A program made the translations under genes and the position numbers. This document shows positions 43,600 to 53,402 of a stretch of DNA of 64,000 nt, piece by piece. The DNA comes from Aureobasidium sp. EXF-3400 (Eukaryota; Ascomycota; Dothideomycetes; Dothideales; Saccotheciaceae), in assembly GCA_024195585.1 (NCBI GenBank), contig SWBL01000284.1, positions 1 to 64,000 of the forward strand, given 5' to 3'. The notes beneath the pieces are model-generated. The model was not told where the DNA came from. It searched no databases and was given only the letters and a program-made list of their open reading frames with translations. Position 1 is the stretch's first letter; each line of letters opens with the position of its first letter.

Positions 43600-44776
43600 A
43601 TGGCAGACGTCAAACACCACCCTGAAGTGTTCTCTGATAAGCTCTCTGACTTGGAAATAAGTCATTGTGAGCACCTGCGTAGTGACTCGGAACGCTCAGA
43701 TGACACAGTTGCATCTCAGCCAAAGTTCGTCGAGACTGGTGTACCACTCAACAGGAGTCAGACTGCTGCTGCTCTAGACAAAACCGATCCCAAGTTCCTC
43801 TGGCCCCGGATTCGATTGACGTTGCAAGATGCCTTCTCTGAGTTCATCGGAACGTTCATCATCTTAATGTTCGGTGACGGTGTCGTGGCTCAAGTCGTCC
43901 TATCCGGCGGCAAGAAGGGTGACTACCAGTCCATCAGTTGGGGCTGGGGTATCGGTGTCATGTTGGGCGTGTACGCTGGCGGCAAGAGTGGTGCTCATCT
44001 CAACCCTGCGGTCACCTTCTCGAGTTGTGTTTTCCGAAAGTTCCCATGGAAGAAGTTCCCGATCTACGCGTTGGCTCAAACCCTTGGTGCTTTGTAAGTC
44101 CAGCATGATCCAGTGTCGTCCTCATATACTGACAAACTTATTCAGCTGTGCGGCCGGAGTTGTGTATGGAAACTACAAGTCAGCCATCGACGTGTTCGAG
44201 GGTGGCGCTGGTATCAGAACAGTTGGCGGTCCCAACTCAACAGCTGGCATCTTCTGCACATATCCCGCCGAATTCATGACGCGGACGGGCATGTTCTTCT
44301 CAGAATTCATTGCTAGTGCTCTTCTTATGTGTAAGCAATCATGCCCAGGAATCGTGCATGCGTCAAGCATACTAACGAACGAAACAGTCCTTATTTTCGC
44401 TCTCAAAGATGATTCAAACCTTGGCTCAGGCAACCTCACACCGCTGGGACTCTTCTTCATTATTTTCGGTATCGGAGCATGCTGGGGTTGGGAGACAGGC
44501 TACGCCATCAACCTTGCCAGAGATTTCGGACCTCGTCTCATGTCATACTTCCTCGGATACGGCCATGAAGTGTGGTCGGCGGGAGGATACTACTTCTGGA
44601 TCCCGATGGTGTCGCCATTCTTTGGTTGCACTTTCGGTGGCTTCTTGTACGACCTTCTTATGTTTACAGGAGAGAGTCCAATCAACGAGGAGTGGATGGG
44701 TATTCCTGGAGCATACAAACGCCTGATGTCGTTTGGGAAGTCGAAAAAGGAGAAGGCCGATTCCAGTATTGTCTGA
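43600..44776 (+). CDS. Aquaglyceroporin (MIP family, Fps1/GlpF-like)
   Basis: Six-helix channel for glycerol and possibly water in the plasma membrane. Exons 43600-44093, 44146-44330 and 44388-44776, 355 residues, with cytosolic N- and C-terminal tails rich in charged residues. The first half carries 'LQDAFSEFIGTFIILMFGDG' and the first pore motif HLNPAV (NPA at 44002-44010). The second half has 'MFFSEFIASALLMFLIFAL' and the second pore motif as AINLARDFGPRL (NLA at 44510-44518) in place of NPA, followed by the D-x-x-x-R of glycerol-conducting members. NLA is also found in yeast Fps1. The long regulatory N-terminal extension of Fps1 is absent (about 55 residues here). It is divergent from glycerol kinase. 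Confidence 0.95.
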
Positions 44777-45367
44777 ACATGGAAGCTGAGATTATGAAGG
44801 ATAGGTGCTCAGTAGATATAAAATCGAGCTCTCGGAGGGCAGTCATCGTTCTCAGGAAAACATTGTGCATTGCGATGGCAAGTGAAGTGATTTTCAGTCG
44901 CGTTAGGATGAAGAGAAGTCTTCATCCTCAACGTTGCACAGCCATGACTTCATTGTCGACAGGTTGAGGCTTCAACATGGACGATGCAGGAGCGGCGGTG
45001 TGGCTTGCAGGAGGCCGGTGCACGATCGACGAGTTCATGCATTCGCAACATGGGCATGGAATTTCGAAACAAAATATTTGCTTGCTCATCTGTTGTTTCA
45101 AGGTAGAAAAAATGGACGATGTTTGTTGTCTTTGACGTGAGCGGTGAACAGCAGCAGCCGACGCTGCCCGAAGCCCGGACCCTGATTCAGGATCCCGCCT
45201 AATAATTTCCTTGTCATGAGAGTATCATGTGTTCCCTCTTCTCTGTATATATTCCTCTCTGCATTGTCTTGTTGCGTCTGTAGCATTCTGTGTTTGAGCC
45301 TTCGTTATGGTTTTTGGCTGCTCCGAGCATTGCATCTAACCACATCAACTCTACCGACACCAGGGTC
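44777..45367. other. Intergenic
   Basis: No gene is seen. It holds the aquaglyceroporin 3' region and the promoter of the giant coiled-coil gene, whose frame is open for 26 codons before its first ATG. Confidence 0.55.
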
Positions 45368-48300
45368 ATGTCATCATCGCCCATCGATGCTGCCAATGGC
45401 TCGCCGGTAGCTCCTTCTGCTCTCTCAGGAGATGTAGAGCGTATCAAGGAGCTAGTAAGACTGTCTTCCGGCTCAAACATCAGTCACCAGATCTTCCGAA
45501 GGTCCTTCCATGCAAACATCACCCAAGAACACATCCTGAAAGAACTCGATTCTCTCCAGAAGAGATTACGCAAGTCAAGACCCCCAACCCGCGCCCCCAG
45601 TCCCGACTCTGAGGATGAGTCTTTCTCCGATGCCGACTTCGAGCGAGCACAAGACCGACACCTCCAAGAGCTATCACAACTCCGCGAAGAGTTGGAGAAG
45701 GTCAAACGCGACCGTGAACAATGGTTGGAAAATGCCGAGAACCGCATCGATGTCTTGATTGACGAAAAGGACAAAGTTGCTGCTCAATTGGAGCAAATCG
45801 TGAAAGAGTTGGAAGAGAGTCAGGCACAACGGGATCACATCAAGCAGTCTCTTGAAGAACTTGTGTCAAAAAACAAGGCCTTGACCTCAGAAAAGGAAGA
45901 CAGCCAGACCAAGTTGGTTCAACTGCGTGGAGACAATGACAAGTACCAGAAGCTGTACGAAGAGGCCACTACTTCACTACGCACACTCGACGAGGCTTCC
46001 AAGGCTGCCGAAAAAGACAACGAGAGTCTTCGTGCTTCTCTCCAAACCGCCAACGACAAGATTCAAGAGTTGGAACACAACATCGCTGAGGCTTCGGCTA
46101 CTGCTGCAGAGGCAAAGTCGCAAATCAAGAGCTTGGAAGAACTCGAAGCCACCCTGCGCGAATCTCTGGAGGCCAAGTCGCAAGAGGTTGCAGCTCTTCA
46201 AGAAGCAAATGCACAAGCTGCTGAGAATCTTCGAAAATCTATCCAAGACAATTACGCTAAGCAGGACGAGGCCGACAAGGCCCTGGACAGCCTTAGATCG
46301 TCCAAGGCCGATGTTGACGCTGAGCTTGCAACTTTCAAAGGGAAAGCCGCCGACTTGGAGAGGCAGTTGGCCGCCGCTACTCAGGCATTAGAGAGTGCAA
46401 GCTCCGAGCATGAAGCCGAGAAGCGTAAAGTCGAACAAGAACTGCTGTCGCTCAAAGGCGAGAAGGACACCATCGTCGCAGAACTAGATGATACCAAGAC
46501 ACAGCTGTCTTCCACTCAGAAGGAACGACAAGATGCTGTCCACAAGCTCGAGACCGCCCTCCAGCAACACAGCGAGGCTCAGAAGATCGTTGAGGATTCA
46601 CTTACCAACAAGGCTAAGGAGTTGGACATTATCCGTTCAGAGCTTTCAAAGGCTCAAGATGACCACACACGCCAACTTGAAGACCACAAGACATCCTCTC
46701 AAAAAGTTCACGAAGAACTCAAGCAGCAACACGAGGCTGTTCTCAGGGACCTGGCTACTGTCCGCCAGAATGCTGCAGAATCTGACAGCACTCTGAAGGC
46801 GAGACTCGCGGAGGTTGCAGGAAAGCTTGCGAAGTCTCTGAAAGATGCCAAACAAAGAGAAGAGGATGACAAGCAAAGTAGAGCACGAATTGCCGAGGTC
46901 GAGTCTCAACTCAGTACCTCTCAGGATCAAGCATCGTCGCTCGAAAAGCAGCTTGAACAACTCGGCCAATCAAAGCACGAAATCGAACTGCAGCTGACTT
47001 CGTTCGAAGAACAAGTCACTTCCTCCAAGGGGGAACTCGAGACCATCCGCGACAGTAAAAGCCAGCTCGAACAGCAACTCGCATCTTCTCGGGAGCAAGC
47101 ATCGGCTTCGAGCAAAGAGCTTGATGCCTTGCGCAGCGCGAAGGAAGAGGTCGAAAAGCAACTAGCCGTTGCTCTTAAAGAAAGTTCGTCAGCATCGTCG
47201 GAACTTGCGGATCTGCGACAAGCTAAAAATGACCTCGAGCAAAAGCTGGAATCTCTGCAAGAAGAACTCTTCAAGTCAAACGAGGAGCATGAGCAACTTC
47301 GCCAAATCAAGACTGAGATCGAACAACAATTGACTGCCTCGCAGGAGAAGACAACTGCTCTTTCTCAAGACCTTGCTCAGGTGCAACAATCAAAGGATGA
47401 AGTTGAAAGATTGCTTACTCTGTTCCGTGAAAAGGTCGGCACGCTGTCGGCAGAGATCAAACAACTTCGTAGCTCCAAGGACGAGATTCAGCAACAGCTC
47501 ACTGCCTCCCAAGAACAAGCTTCGAAGGCTGCCGATGAACTCGACCAACTCCGTGAGTCTCAGCGCGAGCTTGAACAGAAGCTGGCCAGCTCTCGCGAGC
47601 AAGCAGATTCCGCAACAAAGGAACACGAAACACTACGTCAATCCAAGGATCAAGTCGAACAGGAACTCTCGCAAATCTCGGCCCAGCTAGATGAATCCCG
47701 GAAGCGTCTGGATGACCTGCGTGAAGCCAAGGACAAAGAGCTAGCAAATCTCTCAGATGAACTACAGAAGGCGACCCAGAAACTTTCAGAAATCGAAAAG
47801 TCCAACGAAGCCGCTCGACTGCAAGCTGAACGTGACCAGGAAGAGGCATTGACCAAACTGCGTCACGAACATGAAAATGTCTTGAAGACCACCGTGGAGC
47901 AATCCGATAAAGAGCTCGTGGATGTCAAGCAAGCTCATGATTCCGCTATCTCTGGGCTCGAGCGCCGTCTTGATGAGCTGAAATCAGCCACCGCAGCTCG
48001 CGAGACAGAGTTAGAACAAGTCAGAGAAGAAGCTCAGATTCAAGTTCAAGAGGCTCGCGCTGAGCATGACAAGCGCGAGAAGAGGTTGCTCGAGGACCTT
48101 GAATCTGCCAAGCAAGCTCATGGATCAGCTTATGCCACACTAGAGAAGCGTCTCCAAGATGCAGCGCAAAGTCACAAAGACATGCTTACGGCGATCAAGA
48201 ACCGTTACGAAGAGAAGAACGCCGAGGCTCGAAGCCAGCTCGAGGCAGAAGTACAAGAAGAGCGTCGTCTTTCTGAGGAGAACAAGAAAGCTCTTGAGGC

Positions 48301-51300
48301 TGCAGGGCATCGTGCGAACGAACTTGAGAAGCGTGTCGGTGAGGTTCAGAACGACCTGACAGTACAGGTTCAGGAAGCCAAGAGCAAATACGAATTAGTT
48401 GACAAAGAGCTCTCCTCTACCAAATCTAAGCACGAGGACGAGTTACAGAATCTGACGAAGGCTCATGAAGAACGACTTGCTTCGGAACAGCAACAACGCC
48501 AAGATGCTGAGAATGCTGCCAGAGAAGAATCAGCACGGAAAATCCAGGAGCTTGAGAGTTTAGTCAAGGATGCCACTGATGCGCAGAGCACACTCAAGCA
48601 GCAGATGGACACTCTAGAGAAGGACCACCAGGAAAAGCTTGAAAGCAACAACAAGGAGGCCGAAGCAGCTCAGAATGAATTGCAAGATCAGATCGAAGCC
48701 CTGAAAGCCGAGCACGAAGAGAAGCTCCGTATCTCTCAGCAGGAAGCCGAAAAGGCTCAAGAAGAACTCAAGCAGCAACTCGAGCGCCTCCAGCAAGAGC
48801 ATCAGTCGAAACTCGATGCAGCATCAGACAAAGCCAGAATCGCCGAAGAATCAGTGGCTCAGAGCAATGACGCCCATGCAAAGGAGCTCCATCAGGTCGA
48901 AGTCAAGCACGAGGAGCACGCTAGGGCGGCCGAAGAAGAATATTCGAAGAAGCTCGACGCTGCTCTTCACCAGGCTGTTGAAGAGCATAAGGAGCACATT
49001 CAACAGCTCGAAGACACTCATGCTTCGGCTCTCAAGGACGTCAAGACCAATCACGTTAAGAACATTGGTGCTCTTCGTGACGAGCTCGACAAACGTCACG
49101 AGGACCGCCTCAAGCAGCTCGAAGAGGCGCACCGTTCTGCTCTACAAGACACAGAAGCCAAGCTCCGTGAAGAACTCGAAGAGGTCAAGAGAAACTCTGA
49201 GACCACACGTGCACAGAGCTTGCAGAAGCATGAGCAGGAGATTGAAGAGCTCAATGCCAAGCATAACTCTCAGCTTGATGAGGCTCAGAAGGCTTCTGAG
49301 ACCTCGTCTGAAGAGACTCTGCAAAAACACAAGCAAGAAATCGAAGAGCTAGAAGCTAAGCATCGTATGCAGCTCGATGAGGCCAAGAAAGCTTCTGAAG
49401 TCACTTCTTCAGAGGTCGTTGCAAAGCATCAGCAGGAGCTCGAAGAGTTGCGAACTAGCCATCGCGAGCAGCTCAGCAAGCTCCATTTGGACAACCAGAC
49501 AGAGGTGTCGTCCCTTCGTGAGGAGGTGGAGAAAAAATCTGCCGAGACTCAAAAGGCTGAGAAAGAAACTGAGACTCTTCTCCAAGAAGTCAACGACGCC
49601 AAAGCAAAGCACAATGACTTGCAAGCTCAGATCGAGAGACTTGGTCAGGAACACCAGAGCGAACTTGAATCCCACACCCGCGAAGCTGAGGAGAAGATGG
49701 CCGAGCTCAAGCGCTCTCATGAAACTCGATTGTCTGCTATTCGTGAGGAAGCGGAGCAAGCCAAATCTACTGAGTTGCAAACACAACTTGATGCTCTTCG
49801 TCAGGATCACGAGAAGGAACTGAGCAGTCGTACTGCTGAAGCTGAGGAGAAGCTGTCTGAGCTCAAGCGTACTCACGAGGTTGCCCTGACTACCGTTCGT
49901 CAAGAAGTGGAGCAGGCTAGAAACGGTGAGACAGAGGCACAGCTGGAAAGCCTGCGCGAGCAGCATAAGAAGGAACTTAACGACCACGCAGCTGAAAATG
50001 ACAACAAGGTCACCGAACTCAAGAGCAGCCATGAACAAGCCATCGCCGAAGCTCAGCGAGCTGCAGAGGAAGCTCAAGCAAAGTTGCAGTCTCAACTTGA
50101 TGATCTACACCAACAACATGAGAAGGAACTTAGCACCCATGCTTCCGAAAGAGATGCCAAGCTCGCAGAAGCCAATGAACATCATGAGCAGACACTTGCT
50201 GAAGCTCAACAAGCTGCCGAGAAGGCCCAAGCCGAGCTGCAATCCCGTCTCGAGCAGTTGGAAATCAACCACCAGAAAGCTCTGGAGGTCCAAGCCAGCG
50301 AGACTGTGACTAGACTCACAGATATGGCTTCGAACCATTCGCAGGAACTAGCGAAGGTTCAACAACTGCTAACGACCAGCCAGGAAGAAGCAGAGATGAA
50401 GCTTGCACAGTTGAGGCAGAGCCACGAAGAAGAGATCGCGTCCGTCCGCCAACAAGCTGAAGATCAACGACTCCAATCTGTCCAGTCTTATGAGCAACAA
50501 CTCTCGAAACTCGAGGAAGAAAATAAAGAAAATCAATCATCGGCCGTGCGTGTGCAACAAACCCTTCAAGAAGAGCTCCAGCAAGAAAAGCAAAAACTGA
50601 CAGAAGTAGAAGTAAGGGCACAAGAGAACAGTGTCAAAGAAGAACAAGAGCGAAGCCAACAACTAGCCAAGGCTAAGGAAGAGCATGAATCTGCAGTGGA
50701 GGGGTTGAGAGCTGAGCTTGCGATCACCAATCAAAAGCTCGAGCAGACAGAGTCGGATATGCAGAACCTTGCTGAGGAGAGGGAGAGGTTGGTGCTCGAG
50801 TTGGATGCATTGAGGAAGGAGATGGAGAGTGAAAGACAACGACAGATTGCGACAGAAGAGGAGAGAACTACGACATTGAATACAAGACTGATTGAGGAGA
50901 AGAAATTGGAAACTAAACTGGCCACTGTGGAACACGAACGACAAGAAGCCGCGCTCATTATTGCACAACTGACTTCCGACAAGGACGACAGCTCCAAGGA
51001 GTTTGACGTCCTGACATCTCGGCTGCAAAACCTTACCATTGAGTTAGAACAAACTAAGCAAAGCCTGGTCGACAATGGTACTGATTCAGACTCGAAGCTC
51101 AGGACCCTCGAAACACAGCTCCAAGAAACGCTAGCAGAGAATGCAGCCCTTAGCAAGCAAAGCCAACTCCTCAGACCTACCACGCCTATAAACAAGACCA
51201 TCTCTTATGGCAGATCATTTTCGATGGGAAGTTTGAGCCAGAGATCAGGTGCGGAAGACTATTTCGGTCGCTCAGAGTCCGATTTCTCGGACATGGGCAA

Positions 51301-52429
51301 GGTCTTCTCTGCCAACGAGGCTGTTTTTGTCCAGAAGATCAAGGAGCACGTCGACAGTCTGGAACACGCCAGAGATCAGCTCAATCATGTGTATAAGCAA
51401 AGATTTGACTCCTTGCTCGACGAGAGGGCTCGTCGTGAGGAACAGCTTGAGTCTCAGCATACCACCGAACTCGAAGCCGCTCGAAACAAGCTGAGAGCAA
51501 ACCACTCTCAATCTCCCCAAAACACTGGCGTCAAAAGTTCCGCCTCTGCTACGCATATTGACGGGCACGTCGATGAGTTCCAGATGGAAGACACCCGGCT
51601 TGTCTCGGAACATGCAGAGCGACTTGCAAATAGAAAATCGCAGGTCCAACACCATCACAACCTGCAGTTCCAAGCTCTGAGCGAAGAGTATGACAAGAAG
51701 ATTGCCGAACTCTTGGGTGAGAAAGATATGCTAGACTCCGACCTCAGCATTGGACCCGAACACTTTGAGGAAATGTCTGAGCAGATCGACCGCCTGCACA
51801 GCGCAACCAACAGTCCAGCCTCTATTCGTCACCGCCCCTTGCGTTCAATGACCTCTATCGAGCACCTCCAAGGTCAAGGCAACCAGCACCTCTACCGCAG
51901 CATCGAAACCTACCACCCCACGCCACGAACAGAATCACCTGGCTTTGCAACACGCCCTCAGTCTTCCTCTGCCGAGTCACACACTTCGCTACGCCGCAAG
52001 AGCAGCCATGGCCGCCTGTCGCAATTTATCGGCAAAATGTCGCCGTTCGCTTCCTCTCGCTCTTCTCGCTCGTCGGCCTCTGGTCCCTCCCGTCCCCACA
52101 CCACGGGCCACCGCGTCGTGTCAACCCCACCACCCTCTACGCGTCCGGAGTACTCTAAGCACTCCATCAGTGAGGGCTCAAGCGTCTTAGGCAGAAACAA
52201 TTTACGACGTCCCATGACTGCAGACGACCACCAAGCCGCCGACGACATGGATTTCTCCATCGCGCCCGAGAGGTTCGAAGCACTCCGCGAAGGCCAAGAG
52301 TTGACGAGTGAAGAGTTGAGCAGGAGAGGTAGTGTGGTGGGGAGTGAACATCAACAACACCCACAGCACAAGAGTCCCAAGATCTTGAGACATATTTCGG
52401 GATCCATTAGGAGGAAGATGGCTTCGTAA
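45368..52429 (+). CDS. Giant coiled-coil protein, 2353 residues, intronless
   Basis: Not recognised as any named protein. From the first ATG, residues 1-80 are S/P-rich with 'RIKELVRLSSGSNISHQIFRRSF', then about 1900 residues of E/K/Q-rich heptads form a long coiled coil. Inside it are several tandem repeat classes: ten 28-residue units near residues 504-783, 33-residue units near 1285-1370, and five 51-52-residue units near 1425-1681. After residue about 1950 the protein becomes S/T-rich, with a second short coiled coil ('NRKSQVQHHHNLQFQALSEE'). A basic serine-rich tail ('SLRRKSSHGRLSQFIGKMSP') ends RRKMAS. A motif S-I-x-P-E-x-F-E occurs twice in the tail. Roles of such proteins include tethering, spindle pole or septal structures. 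There is no globular enzyme or motor domain, so function is unknown. Confidence 0.9.
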   Translation: MSSSPIDAANGSPVAPSALSGDVERIKELVRLSSGSNISHQIFRRSFHANITQEHILKELDSLQKRLRKSRPPTRAPSPDSEDESFSDADFERAQDRHLQELSQLREELEKVKRDREQWLENAENRIDVLIDEKDKVAAQLEQIVKELEESQAQRDHIKQSLEELVSKNKALTSEKEDSQTKLVQLRGDNDKYQKLYEEATTSLRTLDEASKAAEKDNESLRASLQTANDKIQELEHNIAEASATAAEAKSQIKSLEELEATLRESLEAKSQEVAALQEANAQAAENLRKSIQDNYAKQDEADKALDSLRSSKADVDAELATFKGKAADLERQLAAATQALESASSEHEAEKRKVEQELLSLKGEKDTIVAELDDTKTQLSSTQKERQDAVHKLETALQQHSEAQKIVEDSLTNKAKELDIIRSELSKAQDDHTRQLEDHKTSSQKVHEELKQQHEAVLRDLATVRQNAAESDSTLKARLAEVAGKLAKSLKDAKQREEDDKQSRARIAEVESQLSTSQDQASSLEKQLEQLGQSKHEIELQLTSFEEQVTSSKGELETIRDSKSQLEQQLASSREQASASSKELDALRSAKEEVEKQLAVALKESSSASSELADLRQAKNDLEQKLESLQEELFKSNEEHEQLRQIKTEIEQQLTASQEKTTALSQDLAQVQQSKDEVERLLTLFREKVGTLSAEIKQLRSSKDEIQQQLTASQEQASKAADELDQLRESQRELEQKLASSREQADSATKEHETLRQSKDQVEQELSQISAQLDESRKRLDDLREAKDKELANLSDELQKATQKLSEIEKSNEAARLQAERDQEEALTKLRHEHENVLKTTVEQSDKELVDVKQAHDSAISGLERRLDELKSATAARETELEQVREEAQIQVQEARAEHDKREKRLLEDLESAKQAHGSAYATLEKRLQDAAQSHKDMLTAIKNRYEEKNAEARSQLEAEVQEERRLSEENKKALEAAGHRANELEKRVGEVQNDLTVQVQEAKSKYELVDKELSSTKSKHEDELQNLTKAHEERLASEQQQRQDAENAAREESARKIQELESLVKDATDAQSTLKQQMDTLEKDHQEKLESNNKEAEAAQNELQDQIEALKAEHEEKLRISQQEAEKAQEELKQQLERLQQEHQSKLDAASDKARIAEESVAQSNDAHAKELHQVEVKHEEHARAAEEEYSKKLDAALHQAVEEHKEHIQQLEDTHASALKDVKTNHVKNIGALRDELDKRHEDRLKQLEEAHRSALQDTEAKLREELEEVKRNSETTRAQSLQKHEQEIEELNAKHNSQLDEAQKASETSSEETLQKHKQEIEELEAKHRMQLDEAKKASEVTSSEVVAKHQQELEELRTSHREQLSKLHLDNQTEVSSLREEVEKKSAETQKAEKETETLLQEVNDAKAKHNDLQAQIERLGQEHQSELESHTREAEEKMAELKRSHETRLSAIREEAEQAKSTELQTQLDALRQDHEKELSSRTAEAEEKLSELKRTHEVALTTVRQEVEQARNGETEAQLESLREQHKKELNDHAAENDNKVTELKSSHEQAIAEAQRAAEEAQAKLQSQLDDLHQQHEKELSTHASERDAKLAEANEHHEQTLAEAQQAAEKAQAELQSRLEQLEINHQKALEVQASETVTRLTDMASNHSQELAKVQQLLTTSQEEAEMKLAQLRQSHEEEIASVRQQAEDQRLQSVQSYEQQLSKLEEENKENQSSAVRVQQTLQEELQQEKQKLTEVEVRAQENSVKEEQERSQQLAKAKEEHESAVEGLRAELAITNQKLEQTESDMQNLAEERERLVLELDALRKEMESERQRQIATEEERTTTLNTRLIEEKKLETKLATVEHERQEAALIIAQLTSDKDDSSKEFDVLTSRLQNLTIELEQTKQSLVDNGTDSDSKLRTLETQLQETLAENAALSKQSQLLRPTTPINKTISYGRSFSMGSLSQRSGAEDYFGRSESDFSDMGKVFSANEAVFVQKIKEHVDSLEHARDQLNHVYKQRFDSLLDERARREEQLESQHTTELEAARNKLRANHSQSPQNTGVKSSASATHIDGHVDEFQMEDTRLVSEHAERLANRKSQVQHHHNLQFQALSEEYDKKIAELLGEKDMLDSDLSIGPEHFEEMSEQIDRLHSATNSPASIRHRPLRSMTSIEHLQGQGNQHLYRSIETYHPTPRTESPGFATRPQSSSAESHTSLRRKSSHGRLSQFIGKMSPFASSRSSRSSASGPSRPHTTGHRVVSTPPPSTRPEYSKHSISEGSSVLGRNNLRRPMTADDHQAADDMDFSIAPERFEALREGQELTSEELSRRGSVVGSEHQQHPQHKSPKILRHISGSIRRKMAS
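46877..47716 (+). repeat. 28-residue tandem coiled-coil repeats (10 units of 84 bp)
   Basis: Within the giant coiled-coil gene, units start at 46,877 (weak), 46,961, 47,045, 47,129, 47,213, 47,297, 47,381, 47,465, 47,549 and 47,633, each exactly 84 bp. The protein consensus is L-R-x-S-K-x-E-[LIV]-E-Q-Q-L-x-x-S-x-E-Q-A-x-x-x-x-x-E-L-x-x, i.e. four heptads per unit. No insertion or deletion breaks the register. Confidence 0.88.
49220..49484 (+). repeat. 33-residue tandem repeats
   Basis: Units of 99 bp start at 49,220, 49,319 and 49,418 (partial). Each begins LQKH-x-QE-[IL]-EEL and continues with H-x-x-QLDEA-x-KASE. They lie in the same coiled-coil gene. Confidence 0.8.
49640..50410 (+). repeat. 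51-52-residue tandem repeats (5 units)
   Basis: Units start at 49,640, 49,796, 49,952, 50,105 and 50,258. Each opens L-x-x-x-H-x-K-E-L, then a charged block with E-x-K-[LMV]-x-E-L-K, then H-E-x-x-[IL] and ends Q-[LS]-x-[LA]. The first two are 52 residues and the next three 51. Confidence 0.85.
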
Positions 52430-53402
52430 GGGGGGTGTGAGTGTGTGGGCTCTTTGGTTTCTGAGTTTGAGCTTTTGGTTTGTGAGGCTCCTTTTTTTGT
52501 TTTCGCCTCTGACGAAGGGAAGTGAGTTTGAGCTATGTGTGCAGAATGAGGTTCTATGTTGTGTGTGGTACCATTGTCGATGGAAGGTTTCAAAAGCTTT
52601 TATTGTTTGGTGGGTGCATAGCGAACAAGCATTAGCATAGCGTTTGTCGTTTCAGCATTGTTTGCCTGCTTTTAGATTGTAACATCAGTTTGTACAGTAG
52701 AGATCCGTATCCTTTTGTTCGATCAGCATCTGTTGATAAGCATAATTCTTTTTTCCCCGTGATACATTGGCCACATTGCAGTTGTAAATTTGACTCCACC
52801 ATCCTCTCGTGATTTATCTTCTCGGTATCACTCTCGCATACCTGCCTTGTATAGGAGTTTGAGCTGAACAATTCCATTGTCACATACATAACACTAAATG
52901 CAGGTAGAAAGCACACCCGGCCTGGCCTGGTCACTCAGTCAAGTAAGCTCGGTGAATTCAAGAGCCAAATGAGATGAGAAAAACTTGAAAAATGTCATTC
53001 TCATCTATGAATTCAACGCGGTATATACCATTCTTAACCTTCGCGCACTGAGAATAATCAAGAGAAAATACATCAAAGCAATAATTCAAGGGATATGATT
53101 TGAGACAAACAATGTACCGCAGGCATGATATACTTTTTCTATCTCCATCCTTCCTATCCTAGTTGGATTGTTTCCCCACCAGAAATCCCATAGATCATGA
53201 AAAAAAGAAAAGAAAAAAGAGAGGAAAATAAAGACCAGAAATTCAACAAGAACGGGTATCGACAAGAAAGAACAGAATCGGGGATATCTCAGAACAAGAT
53301 CAACAAAGAAGTAAAAGAAGCAGATTGAGATGAGAAAGAGAGAAAAGATAGTCGTGGGTCGTCGTTAAAGATGGGCAAAAAAAAAACATGTTTGCCTTTT
53401 CC
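52430..53402. other. Convergent intergenic region
   Basis: No gene is seen between the giant coiled-coil gene and the scaffold gene, whose 3' ends face each other. It has A-rich purine tracts at about 53,198-53,240. Confidence 0.6.

Noticed and set aside
45290..45367. Upstream in-frame extension of the giant coiled-coil gene
   Set aside because: The extension starts with GTG, not ATG, and reads unrelated sequence; the ATG at 45,368 is the first proper start.
49409..50095. 228-residue minus-strand frame rich in leucine, serine and phenylalanine
   Set aside because: It is the antisense of the E/K/Q-rich repeat gene, whose codon bias keeps the reverse frame open. The leucine-rich look is a mirror of lysine and glutamate codons.
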